From an uncultured Treponema sp. (GTDB lineage: Bacteria > Spirochaetota > Spirochaetia > Treponematales > Treponemataceae): DNA of 35,019 nucleotides. Location: contig CALDID010000169.1 of assembly GCA_937901865.1 (NCBI GenBank), positions 1-35,019 of the forward strand, given 5' to 3'. Of the stretch, positions 7,113 to 16,567 are shown in pieces. Under the pieces are notes generated by a model that saw nothing but the letters and a program-made list of their open reading frames with translations, ran no database searches and was not told where the DNA came from. A program made the translations under genes and the position numbers. Position 1 is the first letter of the stretch, and the number at the start of each line of letters is the position of its first letter.

Positions 7113-10100
7113 GCTTTGAGATGTTTGCCGTTGACTAAGATGTGCGAGCCTGTCTTTTCTTTTTCGACAAAGATTTTTGACGGAATCTCGCTTTCCATCT
7201 CGCCGACGTGCGAAATAACGCCGACAACGCGATTTTCTTGAATCTGATGCAACACGTCTATTGCTTTTTTCAAGGCTTCTTCGTCCAACGTTCCAAATCC
7301 CTCGTCGATGAACAGCGATTCGAGCTTCACTCCGCCGCTTCTCGACTGCACAACTTCGGTAAGAGCGAGCGCGAGGCTGATTGAGGCTTCAAACGTTTCT
7401 CCACCGCTCAACGTCTGCGGCAAACGGCTCTGCCCCGTGTACGCGTCTTCGATGACAAAATCAAGCCCCGTTTTTCCGCCACCAATCGCGCGGTCTGTTT
7501 CGATTTTGAATTGATACCGCCCTGCACTCAACGCCTCAAGTTTCGGGTTAGCACATTCAAGGATTTCAGAGAAGTACAGCGCAAGCACCCAGGTATCAAT
7601 GCTTGTTTTTTTGGTCAATTTCCCGTTTTCGTCCTTTATGCCTTTGCCGCTGATGTCTTCTAGCAGCATTTGATACGGTTCGGCTTCTTTCATCAGCTTG
7701 CCGAGTTCGATTGCGAGCTGTGCAAATTCGGCAAGTTTTTTCTCTTCGTCGGCTTTCTCAAGTTCCGCTTCACTTTTTGCTTCCTGCGCCTCTTCTTTGT
7801 GCGCACAAACCTCGCGTTCTGCTTTTTGCAATGCCGAAAGCGATTTCTCCAACTCCGCAAGCGGCTTTTCACATTCATTTTCCGCAAGAGCCGCTTTCAC
7901 CTCGCTCACGCTCTCTTTCCAGCTTTCGATTTTCTCTCTTTTCTCCGCCGACAACGCGCTTTCGATAAACGCCGCTTTCACTTCGTCCGCGTCCGCAAAC
8001 GACGAAGCCTCAATTTTTGCATTGCACTCATTCTGCGCATTTTTCTCTTCGCGTGTTGCTTCTTCAACTTCTTTTTCTGCCGCCTCTAACGACCCCGACA
8101 TACTTGCTTTTTCTTTCTGCGCTTCGCTGTATTGCGCCGTCCAATCGCCAATAGCTTTTTCGTCCGCCGCCTTTTGCGCTTCCACGTCCGCTATCTGCGA
8201 AGAAACTTCGTCGATGTCTTCAAAGCCGTCCGCCGCCGCTTCTTTTTCCGCGAGTAACGTCTTTTTCACTTCAAGGCTGCTCTTTGCTTCTGTGCATTTC
8301 GCCTCTGCCGCCGCTAGCTTGCGCGTTATGCTGCCGATTGATTCCGCGAGAGCCTGCGCTATCTCTACATCGCTCGCTAAGTCGCTTATCACGCGCTCTT
8401 TTTCCGCGATTGCTTCCGATAGTGTCGCAAGCTCTTCGCTGAGCGCATTTCGTTCTGTTGCAACATTTTCGAGTAATTCAAGAAGTTGCGTTTCTTTTGT
8501 TTCAAGCCGCGTACTTTCTTTTACGAGCTTGTCCTTTTGCGCCGTGAGCTTTGAGTTTATCGCGTCGAGATTGTCTTTCTGCGCTTCGATTTCGTCGTCC
8601 ATCGTAAACGCATCGCTTTTTCTTGCAGGGGAGGGGTGCGAAAGCGAACCGCACACGGGGCAAGGCTCGCCCTCGCGGAGCAACACCGCCAATGTGTGTG
8701 CAGCTGCTCCTTTCTCGGCCTCTTTTTTCTGCGCCTCTAAATCCTCGATTAGCGCAAGCGTAATATCGTGTGTTTTCTGAGTTTTTTCAATGCTGCTTTT
8801 GATTTTCGACACGACTTCTTGTAATTCGCTTATTTCACGTTCGACAGCCGTACATTTTTCAAACTGTGCCTTTTTTGTAAAAAGTGAATCCTTGCCTTTT
8901 TCTTCCTTTGAAAGCATTTCGCTCAAAGAAAAGCGCAGTGCATTTTCCTCCCCGTCTTTGCTTTCAAGATACCACTTTGTTGCAATGCTCGAGAACTCTT
9001 TCTGCGCTTCAATTCTCTCCTCACGCAATGTGTTTGCGTCCGCTACTGCACTATTATACGCAGTTTCAGCCTGCTCCTTTTCACGCTTTGCGTTTTTGAA
9101 AGCAATCACACACTCTTTTTTCTTTTCAAATTCGCTTAATTTGACATCATATCCGCTGATTTTTGCCTTTTTCTCATCGATGTCGCTTTTCTTTTTTTCA
9201 AGCTTTGCAATCTTGTTTTCTGCGTTTTGCAATGCGGTTTGATATGAGTTGCATTTACTTTTAGCTCCCTCAATCCGTTGCAATAGTTTTTCGGCGGTCT
9301 GTACATAGGTGATTAACGGGGCTGCCTCTTCGGATTTTCTAAGCGACTCCTCTATTTGCGCAATTTCGTCTTTTTTTGCGCTAAGCTCCGAAAGCTTTTT
9401 TTCTAGTTCTAACGCCTTTTTTGCTTTGCTGATGTCGCTTTCAACCTTGTGAATCTCGCACAAAATTGAGTCTCTGTTTGTATCATAGCTCTTTATTTCC
9501 TCGGAAAGAGAGACGATACTGTCTGCGAGCATTTTTATCTTATCGCGTGCAGCTTCTTCTTTGAAATCACCGAATGCAAGCCGTCTATTTTCGCTTGCTT
9601 CGAGTTTTACTTTGTAGAACTCGCACTTTTCTTTGACTTTATCGATGATACGCGTATATTTTTCGACAGGGAAAAGTTTTGCAAGCGTTGAGCTTCTTTC
9701 AGTGGTCGATTGCTTCAGGAACGACGCAAATTCGCCCTGTGGCAGCATTATGATTCTGTTAAACTCTGTCATCTCCAAATGGATAAGCTGTTTTTCGATG
9801 ATTTCGTTTATTTTAGTTGTGCCAGATTCTGCAACATTTTCCCATGAGTCTAATAAGCTGCTTGTCTTATGCGCTAACGAAACTTGTGCAGCTCGTTTTT
9901 CTGTTGGCAATGTGCGGTGAACCCTAAATACCTTTCCGTCGATAGAAAACGTGAATTCTACAAATGCTTTGTCGCTCGGGGAAGCGAACTTCGAGCGCAT
10001 CTCACGAGCAATGCCGCTTCTGCTTCCTGGAAATTTTCCATAGAGCGCATACGTCATGCAATCAAAAATAGTAGTTTTTCCGCTTCCTGTCTTTCCTGTG

Positions 10101-10189
10101 ATTAGAAACATATCGCCAAGGAAATCAAAGTCTATAAATTCATTCCTAAAAGGACCGACATTGCATATTTGGATAGAGATATTTTTCAT
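7106..10189 (-). CDS. sbcC: SbcC, large (SMC-like) subunit of the SbcCD nuclease
   Basis: ATPase arm of the Mre11/Rad50-type complex that opens DNA hairpins and trims blocked double-strand ends. Walker A GKTGSGKTT is at residues 32-40. Two long coiled-coil stretches rich in Glu, Lys and Ala flank the zinc hook CPVC (C510, C513), almost exactly mid-protein. The ABC signature LSGGETFEASISLALAL is near 925 and Walker B LFIDEGFGTLD near 960. The 1027-residue length is normal. The start overlaps the sbcD stop by 4 bp (ATGA). The coiled-coil half nearest the C-terminus uses more GC-rich codons than the N-terminal third, which is AT-rich like sbcD. Confidence 0.93.
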   Translation of the reverse strand: MKNISIQICNVGPFRNEFIDFDFLGDMFLITGKTGSGKTTIFDCMTYALYGKFPGSRSGIAREMRSKFASPSDKAFVEFTFSIDGKVFRVHRTLPTEKRAAQVSLAHKTSSLLDSWENVAESGTTKINEIIEKQLIHLEMTEFNRIIMLPQGEFASFLKQSTTERSSTLAKLFPVEKYTRIIDKVKEKCEFYKVKLEASENRRLAFGDFKEEAARDKIKMLADSIVSLSEEIKSYDTNRDSILCEIHKVESDISKAKKALELEKKLSELSAKKDEIAQIEESLRKSEEAAPLITYVQTAEKLLQRIEGAKSKCNSYQTALQNAENKIAKLEKKKSDIDEKKAKISGYDVKLSEFEKKKECVIAFKNAKREKEQAETAYNSAVADANTLREERIEAQKEFSSIATKWYLESKDGEENALRFSLSEMLSKEEKGKDSLFTKKAQFEKCTAVEREISELQEVVSKIKSSIEKTQKTHDITLALIEDLEAQKKEAEKGAAAHTLAVLLREGEPCPVCGSLSHPSPARKSDAFTMDDEIEAQKDNLDAINSKLTAQKDKLVKESTRLETKETQLLELLENVATERNALSEELATLSEAIAEKERVISDLASDVEIAQALAESIGSITRKLAAAEAKCTEAKSSLEVKKTLLAEKEAAADGFEDIDEVSSQIADVEAQKAADEKAIGDWTAQYSEAQKEKASMSGSLEAAEKEVEEATREEKNAQNECNAKIEASSFADADEVKAAFIESALSAEKREKIESWKESVSEVKAALAENECEKPLAELEKSLSALQKAEREVCAHKEEAQEAKSEAELEKADEEKKLAEFAQLAIELGKLMKEAEPYQMLLEDISGKGIKDENGKLTKKTSIDTWVLALYFSEILECANPKLEALSAGRYQFKIETDRAIGGGKTGLDFVIEDAYTGQSRLPQTLSGGETFEASISLALALTEVVQSRSGGVKLESLFIDEGFGTLDEEALKKAIDVLHQIQENRVVGVISHVGEMESEIPSKIFVEKEKTGSHILVNGKHLKAQ

Positions 10190-11370
10190 TTTTCCTCCAA
10201 TTCGATTTCACTGCATATTGCGTCGAATACATTTTTTTCTTTGTCGAATCGCTTTTGGTCTAGTTTTTCGCCATATAAATCTTTCATAAACAGCTCAAAG
10301 GCCTTGCTCATCGTCTCTTTTTCGCTTGCAGAGCTTGTCAGAACCTTTTTCCTCGTTTCAAACAATTCTGAAGTGCCAGAACGATTTTTCTTTGCATATT
10401 TAAATGAAAGAATGTGGGGGTATCGCTTAGAAAGTATTTCCATCGGATTGCACAATGTTTTTTCGTCAGTACATTCTGCTTCAATGTAACAATGCTGCCA
10501 TTGTTTCGCAAATTCTTCATCATCTAATGTTGAAAAATTGCCTCTAATCCTTTTCAGAGGATGGAGTTGATTCAGAAAAATCTGTTCGACATCGACTTTA
10601 TGCGTTTTCTCATCGATTTCGACGCTAAGGATTCCTTTTTTTCCAGTGTCATCAAAAGAATATGCTATCGGAGAGCCTGAATACCAAATTTTTGGTTCAT
10701 CTTTGTTTATACATAACATCTTATGTATATGACCGAGCGCAACATAATCAAAACCGTTGAAAGTTTCAGGCGAAACATTCTCTGCTGTTCCAACTGCATA
10801 ATTTTTATCATTTGCATTAAAGCATGTTGTATGTGTACATAACACTGCTGCTTTTTCATTATTGTACTTTTTGTGTGCGGCTAGAATTCTCTTGCAGTAT
10901 TCTGTATATACTTCATTCTGCGATAAAATGCTAGTGTTGGTTTCTAACGAAAATGCTAAATTACTAGTAAAAGGAATCTGATAGAAGCAGACATTATCGA
11001 TGATAATCGGTTTTTCTATATTCTCAGATGAAGAGCAAATATAGATATTGCTTTTTTCAAGAAAACTAGAAGCAAAGCCTAAACGTTTCGCACTATCGTG
11101 GTTACCAGATAAAATAAAAACAGACAGCGATGGAAATTCATTGCTTGTGCGTGTTAAAAAATCGTTCAGCAATACAGTTGCATCACTATTAGGAATGGCT
11201 CTGTCGTATATGTCTCCAGGAATACATATTGCAGAGTATGGATTCTTTGTTTCTTTTGCACGAAGTAAAATGTCAAAAATTTGATTCAAAATATGTTTTT
11301 GGTCTTCAATTAGGCTTTGTGCATAAAAAATCTTGCCTAAATGCCAATCGCCTGTATGCAAAAACTTCAT
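10186..11370 (-). CDS. sbcD: SbcD, metallophosphatase nuclease subunit of SbcCD
   Basis: Mn-dependent Mre11-type nuclease that cuts hairpins and double-stranded ends with SbcC. All metallophosphatase motifs are visible: HTGDWHLGK (D8, H10), PGDIYDR (D53), SGNHDS (N90, H91, D92), CTHTT (H180) and LGHIHK (H214, H216). The length of 394 residues fits the family. A GGAG ribosome site lies close upstream of the ATG. The gene follows the exonuclease-MazG gene by 38 nt on the same strand and is coupled to sbcC. Codon use is strikingly AT-rich compared with the distal half of sbcC. Confidence 0.93.
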   Translation of the reverse strand: MKFLHTGDWHLGKIFYAQSLIEDQKHILNQIFDILLRAKETKNPYSAICIPGDIYDRAIPNSDATVLLNDFLTRTSNEFPSLSVFILSGNHDSAKRLGFASSFLEKSNIYICSSSENIEKPIIIDNVCFYQIPFTSNLAFSLETNTSILSQNEVYTEYCKRILAAHKKYNNEKAAVLCTHTTCFNANDKNYAVGTAENVSPETFNGFDYVALGHIHKMLCINKDEPKIWYSGSPIAYSFDDTGKKGILSVEIDEKTHKVDVEQIFLNQLHPLKRIRGNFSTLDDEEFAKQWQHCYIEAECTDEKTLCNPMEILSKRYPHILSFKYAKKNRSGTSELFETRKKVLTSSASEKETMSKAFELFMKDLYGEKLDQKRFDKEKNVFDAICSEIELEEK

Positions 11371-11408
11371 ATTTGGTTCTCCTTTTTCATAGTTTTAGCA
11401 AAATTTAA

Positions 11409-12842
11409 CTATTTTTGTTCTTTAGATTGCTTCCAAAGCTCAATCATTTGATGAATATTCTCTTTAGACATAGGTCTTTTTAAATTTCCCATCTCTTTTT
11501 CTACAAAACTAAACCGTTTGTAGAATTTGCGGTTTGCTCTGTCTAGTGCAATCGTGGGGTCAACACCGAGCCAGCGAGCGTAATTGACAAGCGACAAAAA
11601 TAAATCGCCAATTTCTTCCTCAAGATGCAGCTGCTTTTCGTTAAGCTCTGAGTTTCCGTCAGACACTGTAAACGGTGATTTTTGCACTTCCTCTGCGGAA
11701 AATGCTTTTTGTGCTTCTTCGACTTCCTGCCATTCTTCGAGCACTTTTGCTTTTACATCTTCTTCACATTCCCACTCAAAGCCCTTCTTTCCCGCTTTCT
11801 TGAGCATTTTGTATGCCTTCAACAGCGGTGGAAAATACTCGGGTACTTCGTCGAGCGTACAATTTGTTTTTCTACCTTCAACGTTTTCCTTGATTTTATC
11901 CCATTGTGCAAGCACTTGCATACTGTCGGACGGGGAAGCCTTCATCTCGCTTTTGCCAGAACTGTTCGCAAAAACGTGAGGGTGTCGGCGAATGAGTTTT
12001 TCGCAAATATCGTTAAGTACCTGCTCGAGCGTGAACTGATTGGATTGTTCGTGCATATACGAAAGCATAACGGCATTCAATAACACATCGCCGAGTTCTT
12101 CTCGAATATGCGGTACATCGTCTCGCGTGATTGCGTCGATTGCCTCGAACGATTCTTCCATCAAATCACGACGAATAGAAAGAGGTGTTTGATTTCTGTC
12201 CCACGGGCAACCACCTTCGGCACGAAGCGTTTTTACGATGTCATAGAGTTTTCGGAATGCAATTTCGGGGTGTGTCTTGTCTTTTACAATCTGCAAAAAA
12301 AGCTGCATACAAACAAACGCATCATCGCCCGCCCTGTGTGCCTCTGACACAGGAATACAGAGTTTTTCGGCGAGAAACTGGAGTTTGTGCCGCTCAAATT
12401 GCGGATATGCCCACCGAGAAAGTTGCAATGTATCAATAGTTAGATTTTTTATGCACGGAAAATTGTTTCTTTCAAGTTCAGAATTCAAGAAATTGAGGTC
12501 AAATTGCGCATTATGAGCCACCAAAATGGAATCAGAGCCAATGAAATCTACAAAATTTGGCAGAATATCCCGAATGGGAGGGCAATTTTTTACCATGAAA
12601 TCAGTAATATTGTTTACAGCAGTGGCGGCTGAATTTATATGGATTTCAGGATTGATAAGTGCAGTATACCGTGCAATTTCACCGTTGATGTTGAACTTTA
12701 CTGCACCTATCTCAATGATACGGTCATTTGAAGCCCTTAACCCCGTTGTTTCCGTATCGAAAGCTACAAAAACTGTCCCACTATTTGCTAATTGGGACAG
12801 TTTTTTGTAGTCTTTGAAGATTCTATTACTTGGATGCGGCAT
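11409..12842 (-). CDS. Fusion protein: DEDDh 3'-5' exonuclease (DnaQ/epsilon-like) plus MazG nucleoside triphosphate pyrophosphohydrolase
   Basis: Two enzymes in one chain. Residues 20-190 form a DnaQ-like exonuclease with AFDTETTGL (D29, E31), HNAQFD (H110, D115) and AHRAGDDA (H169, D173), a complete DEDDh set. Residues about 196-475 form a MazG with LRAEGGCPWDRNQT, the metal site EESFEAIDAI with EELGDVL (E229, E230, E233, E249, D252), and a second MazG repeat LEEEIGDLFLSLVNYARWLGVDP. MazG hydrolyses abnormal or signalling NTPs, and DnaQ-type nucleases remove mispaired 3' ends, so a shared role in nucleotide or DNA quality control is a fair inference. The start codon overlaps the phosphomutase gene by 17 bp. 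No other Met is available before the first catalytic motif. Confidence 0.85.
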   Translation of the reverse strand: MPHPSNRIFKDYKKLSQLANSGTVFVAFDTETTGLRASNDRIIEIGAVKFNINGEIARYTALINPEIHINSAATAVNNITDFMVKNCPPIRDILPNFVDFIGSDSILVAHNAQFDLNFLNSELERNNFPCIKNLTIDTLQLSRWAYPQFERHKLQFLAEKLCIPVSEAHRAGDDAFVCMQLFLQIVKDKTHPEIAFRKLYDIVKTLRAEGGCPWDRNQTPLSIRRDLMEESFEAIDAITRDDVPHIREELGDVLLNAVMLSYMHEQSNQFTLEQVLNDICEKLIRRHPHVFANSSGKSEMKASPSDSMQVLAQWDKIKENVEGRKTNCTLDEVPEYFPPLLKAYKMLKKAGKKGFEWECEEDVKAKVLEEWQEVEEAQKAFSAEEVQKSPFTVSDGNSELNEKQLHLEEEIGDLFLSLVNYARWLGVDPTIALDRANRKFYKRFSFVEKEMGNLKRPMSKENIHQMIELWKQSKEQK

Positions 12843-14610
12843 CCAAAATAGCTTTTATTTCAGAAGAGATTTTTTCGCATAATGCGGCTGTCTCTTCGCG
12901 TGCTGCACAAAGCCCTTCATCTGTGCCGCCTGCCACTGGCGCGGTGCTGTTGATGTAGAACTTGATTTTCGGTTCTGTTCCAGAAGGGCGTGCGCTTACA
13001 ACACTTCCGCCTTCGAGGAAGAACTGCAAAACGTTGCTTTTCGGGAATGTCAAAGGTGTTTTCTTAGAAACATCTGCTGGGTCGAACTCAACAGATTCTT
13101 TGATGTCGCGGATTTTTACAACTCGCTTTCCGCCGAGTGTCTTCAAGCCTTCTGTGCGGAGCTTTGACATAATGCCAGCCATAACTGCGCTTCCGCTTTC
13201 GCCCGGGAAGTTCTGAGAAATTGCTCTGTCCTCAAAGAAACCGAACTCTTTGTAAAGTTCGTTCAATCTTTCAAGCAAGCTCTTTCCCTTGCTTCTCCAA
13301 TACAGCGTCATCTCAGCACACATTGCTGCTGCTGAAACGCCGTCTTTATCCATAACTTCGCGTTCGACTTTGTAGCCATAGCTTTCTTCCAAGCCGAAGA
13401 CATAAGATTTGCTGTTATCTTTCTCGAAGAGAGCCTCAATCGCAGCAATCCATTTGAAGCCTGTTAAAACCTCGATAAGTTCAACGCCGTTTTTCGCTGC
13501 AATCTTGTCAACGAATGATGATGTAACGATAGAGCGAATAACTGCAGGATTTGCAGGCATACTACCAAGCTCTTTGCGGCTCTGTACGATGTAATCGAAC
13601 AAAAGTGCGCCCATCTGGTTTCCTGTTACAAGGACATATTTGCCGTCTTTGTCAGGGAATGCTGTTCCGAATCGGTCTGCATCTGGGTCTGTTGCCATAA
13701 CAACATCAGCTTTTTCCTTTGTAGCAAGGTCAAGAGCCAACTTTAATGCAGGTGCTTCTTCAGGGTTTGGTTTTTCGACTGTTGGGAAATTGCCGTCTGG
13801 CTTTCTCTGCTCTGGCACGGTGATAACTTTGAGACCGAGGTCTCCTAAGACTTTTTCAACGTGCATAGCTCCTGTTCCGTGCAACGGTGTGTAAACAATT
13901 TTCACATCGCCAGCTTTTTCCTTGATAAGTTGCGGTCGGAACAACTGTGCCTTACACATTGCCCAGAACTTCTCATCGATTTCCTTATCAATAAGAACAA
14001 GTTTTCCAGCCTTTATAGCGTCTTCTTTAGAAATTGTCTTTACGTCTTTTACGGCATTAACCTCTTTGATAATACCGACATCGTGCGGCTCAATAACCTG
14101 CGCACCATCATTCCAATAAGCCTTGTAGCCGTTGTACATTCGTGGGTTATGGCTTGCTGTAACCACAACGCCTGTATCTGCCTTCAACTCGCGGATAGCA
14201 AAAGAAAGCTCTGGAGTAGGGCGGAGACCAGTAAAAAGATAAGCCTTGATTCCATTTGCAGCAAAAATGCACGCAGTTGCTTCTGCAAACACATCGCTAT
14301 TCAAGCGGCTGTCGTAAGCGATAACTGCGCTCAATGTGCCTGCCTTTGCTTTTTCGGGGAATGCCTTGATAACGTAATTTGCCAATCCCTGTGTTGCAAG
14401 ATTGATTTCGAGCGTGTTCATACGGTTTGTACCGCCGCCCATAATGCCTCGCAATCCGCCTGTTCCGAACTCCAAAGACTGATAGAAACGGTCTTCCAAC
14501 TCTTTCATATCATTCTTTGCAATCAAATCCTCGACTTCCTTTCGGAAATTCGGGTCTTTCTCGTCGGCGATATACTTTTTTGCACGAGCAAGAATTTCAT
14601 TTGAATCCAT
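12826..14610 (-). CDS. Phospho-sugar mutase (phosphoglucomutase, PgcA-like)
   Basis: Cytosolic alpha-D-phosphohexomutase interconverting 1- and 6-phosphates of glucose (or mannose), linking glycolysis with nucleotide-sugar synthesis. Visible motifs are the phosphoserine loop TASHNPRMYNGYK (S153), the metal loop DPDADR (D308, D310, D312), the sugar loop GLEESYGY (about 414) and the phosphate loop RPSGTEPKIKF (about 543). The 594-residue length matches the PgcA/phosphoglucomutase type rather than short ManB/GlmM. The gene has a GGAG site and starts 30 nt after the preceding phosphohexomutase. The next gene overlaps its end by 17 bp. The family is secure. Glucose as substrate is the likely but unproven choice. 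Confidence 0.9.
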   Translation of the reverse strand: MDSNEILARAKKYIADEKDPNFRKEVEDLIAKNDMKELEDRFYQSLEFGTGGLRGIMGGGTNRMNTLEINLATQGLANYVIKAFPEKAKAGTLSAVIAYDSRLNSDVFAEATACIFAANGIKAYLFTGLRPTPELSFAIRELKADTGVVVTASHNPRMYNGYKAYWNDGAQVIEPHDVGIIKEVNAVKDVKTISKEDAIKAGKLVLIDKEIDEKFWAMCKAQLFRPQLIKEKAGDVKIVYTPLHGTGAMHVEKVLGDLGLKVITVPEQRKPDGNFPTVEKPNPEEAPALKLALDLATKEKADVVMATDPDADRFGTAFPDKDGKYVLVTGNQMGALLFDYIVQSRKELGSMPANPAVIRSIVTSSFVDKIAAKNGVELIEVLTGFKWIAAIEALFEKDNSKSYVFGLEESYGYKVEREVMDKDGVSAAAMCAEMTLYWRSKGKSLLERLNELYKEFGFFEDRAISQNFPGESGSAVMAGIMSKLRTEGLKTLGGKRVVKIRDIKESVEFDPADVSKKTPLTFPKSNVLQFFLEGGSVVSARPSGTEPKIKFYINSTAPVAGGTDEGLCAAREETAALCEKISSEIKAILDAASK

Positions 14611-14640
14611 CGTTCAACTCCTTTACAAAATGTATGCAGA

Positions 14641-16461
14641 TTATTCCTTCGAGTTATCAGCACGAATGAGCATTCTTGATTCCCATTCGAGCAATAACTT
14701 TTCAAGTTCTTTATTATCACCCTTTACATCGCACATTACTCTGAAAACAGGCTCTGTTCCACTTCCTCTCATCCATATAAATGCGATGGGTTGACTGTTT
14801 GTATTCTTAAAAACAATTTTCAAGCCACCTTTACCGCTTAATGAAAATTCGGTAAGTGAACCATTTTCATGTATCCCGTTTGTTGTGAAAGCCTCATAAG
14901 AAAAAATACCATATTTCTTTTTGAAAATAGGTAGATTCTTTTTCCATGACGCTTCAAAGAGCGGTTGAAACTTTCTTTTTAGTTCGCCATGGTCGCTTGT
15001 TTTTATCTTTAAAATAGCTCTTTGCTCTGAAACTCCTGTTGTTGTATATACAGGTAGTGTTGCAAGAATATCTGATAGCGTAAAATCTTCTTTATAGGAA
15101 TTGAGATTTCCACTTACTTCACACCATCGCTTAAACATACCGCTGCATACTCTTCCATCAGGAAGCACCTGGTCACGCAACATTAGCAACTTTATAAATG
15201 CAAAGATAGTATTCAAAGGGTCTCGTACAGCAGCAGGGTGGGTAATTGTACCTCCATTGCTGCCTTCTCCAAGAATTCTAACTGTATAATTGCTATTTCT
15301 CAAAACACGAGCAAGATTTACGACGTTAGCTTCTCCTACTTCTGCTCGATAAACTTTTGCGCCAAAAGCCTCTGCAATTTCATTTACACGCATTGAAGTA
15401 GGTCCATTAACGCATACAGCCATTTTTGTATCAGCACTGCTTCCTGCAATATCTCTCATATATGAACAAAAAGAAAGCTCGGCAAGCACTGATAACGAAA
15501 ATACTTCTTGAGCCTTTAGTATTTCAGCCTTGTTTGTTTTTTCATTCCAATAAACGATATTGCCTCTATCTCCATCGCAATCTGGCATATATCCAAGAAT
15601 AACTTCAGAATGTCCCTCGTTGTGCAATCTTTCCATTTCCTTTGCACAATATACAAGGTTTTCAGGCTCTGGAATGATTCCGTGTGCAATTTGTCCTGGT
15701 TGGTCATTTATTGCAAAGTAAGAAATACCACACTCTTCAAAGAAAGATTTATCAATAGAAAGAGTTCTTGCAGAGCCGTTCATATCTGCAACTATTCCAA
15801 TTGAGCTAGCTTTTGCTTTTTGTCGTATCAAGCTGAAAAGGCTGTTTTGCTGTACAAAGCTTTTTGTATTTGAAATGACTTCTCTTGCGAATTTATGATA
15901 CTCTGTTGTAGCCGCTTTTTTGTACGCCATACATTCTGCATAGAGCCAATCTGTATCTTCGTTATTTGCAGACAAAATCATTCTCACAGCATTTTCGTAA
16001 GCATCATCTTTAGAGCATCTCATTACAAAATCATCTGCTAATAGAGTTGCTTCGTCAGCAGGCAAAACGCCGCCATCTCCTAAGCCAAATTTTATGCCGT
16101 TATGTCCGATAGGATTATGGCTTGCAGATATATATACAAATCCTGATTGAGTTTTGCTATATGCCATAATTTCAGGAGCTGCGGTTATACCAATGTACTG
16201 AACAGGAATATTTCTTTGAGCAAATACTCTCATCATTACATCAGCAATGGCAGGACCTGTAGGACGGCTATCTATGCCCATTACAATAACAGGTTGGTCA
16301 AGTCCTGTTTTTTTCGTTATATAATCGATATAGGTATTTGCAGCGATTGCAACTATAGCAGAATTCTCATCACCGATTTCGAGAGTTGTATCATTTTCAT
16401 CACCTGATTCAGCGAAGACTTTTCGCCAACCAGATGCAGATAGAATCATATTGTGTTCCAT
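14641..16461 (-). CDS. Alpha-D-phosphohexomutase, divergent second copy (phosphomannomutase/phosphoglucomutase family)
   Basis: Second phosphohexomutase of 606 residues directly upstream of the first. It keeps the phosphoserine loop ISASHNPIGHNG (S114), the metal loop DCDGDRG (D294, D296, D298) and the phosphate loop RGSGTEP (about 566), so it should be active. Its sugar loop reads GEGSNGG (E399) instead of the usual GEESG/GEMSG, so its substrate may differ from that of its neighbour. The ATG at 16461 is only 7 nt from an extended -10 box and lacks a ribosome site. A second ATG 12 nt inside (MILSASGW) is possible. This gene heads the five-gene unit ending in sbcC. It is clearly AT-rich. Assigning glucose, mannose or N-acetylglucosamine is not possible from sequence alone. 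Confidence 0.85.
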   Translation of the reverse strand: MEHNMILSASGWRKVFAESGDENDTTLEIGDENSAIVAIAANTYIDYITKKTGLDQPVIVMGIDSRPTGPAIADVMMRVFAQRNIPVQYIGITAAPEIMAYSKTQSGFVYISASHNPIGHNGIKFGLGDGGVLPADEATLLADDFVMRCSKDDAYENAVRMILSANNEDTDWLYAECMAYKKAATTEYHKFAREVISNTKSFVQQNSLFSLIRQKAKASSIGIVADMNGSARTLSIDKSFFEECGISYFAINDQPGQIAHGIIPEPENLVYCAKEMERLHNEGHSEVILGYMPDCDGDRGNIVYWNEKTNKAEILKAQEVFSLSVLAELSFCSYMRDIAGSSADTKMAVCVNGPTSMRVNEIAEAFGAKVYRAEVGEANVVNLARVLRNSNYTVRILGEGSNGGTITHPAAVRDPLNTIFAFIKLLMLRDQVLPDGRVCSGMFKRWCEVSGNLNSYKEDFTLSDILATLPVYTTTGVSEQRAILKIKTSDHGELKRKFQPLFEASWKKNLPIFKKKYGIFSYEAFTTNGIHENGSLTEFSLSGKGGLKIVFKNTNSQPIAFIWMRGSGTEPVFRVMCDVKGDNKELEKLLLEWESRMLIRADNSKE

Positions 16462-16468
16462 ATTTGTT

Positions 16469-16497
16469 ATTATAGCACATATCTATTTTAATTGCTA
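16469..16497 (-). promoter_or_regulatory. Extended -10 promoter for the phosphohexomutase-to-sbcC operon, predicting a leaderless mRNA
   Basis: On the minus strand TGC-TATAAT (-10 at 16474-16469) is an extended -10 element. Only 7 nt separate it from the ATG, so transcription should begin at or next to the start codon. The -35 position at 17 bp spacing (16497-16492) reads TAGCAA, a 3/6 match. No Shine-Dalgarno is present. Confidence 0.6.
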
Positions 16498-16567
16498 TTA
16501 TTTTGTAAACTTCTTTGATAAAGTTTTTCGTAAAATAACGTTTGCAAAGTAATAGCAATTTTAGATA

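Noticed and set aside
7698..8780. 360-residue plus-strand open frame
   Set aside because: It is antisense to the sbcC coiled coil. Its Ser/Ala/Phe-rich composition is what the complement of Glu/Lys/Ala codons gives. It has no ribosome site or domain.
11389..11412. ATAGTT...AACTAT inverted repeat between exonuclease-MazG and sbcD
   Set aside because: The arms are only 6 bp in very AT-rich DNA, overlap a stop codon and lack a T-run. Chance is the simplest explanation.
12836..12848. GATGC-centred palindrome at the phosphomutase/exonuclease-MazG overlap
   Set aside because: It lies within overlapping coding sequence, has a 1-nt centre and is constrained by two reading frames. There is no regulatory context.
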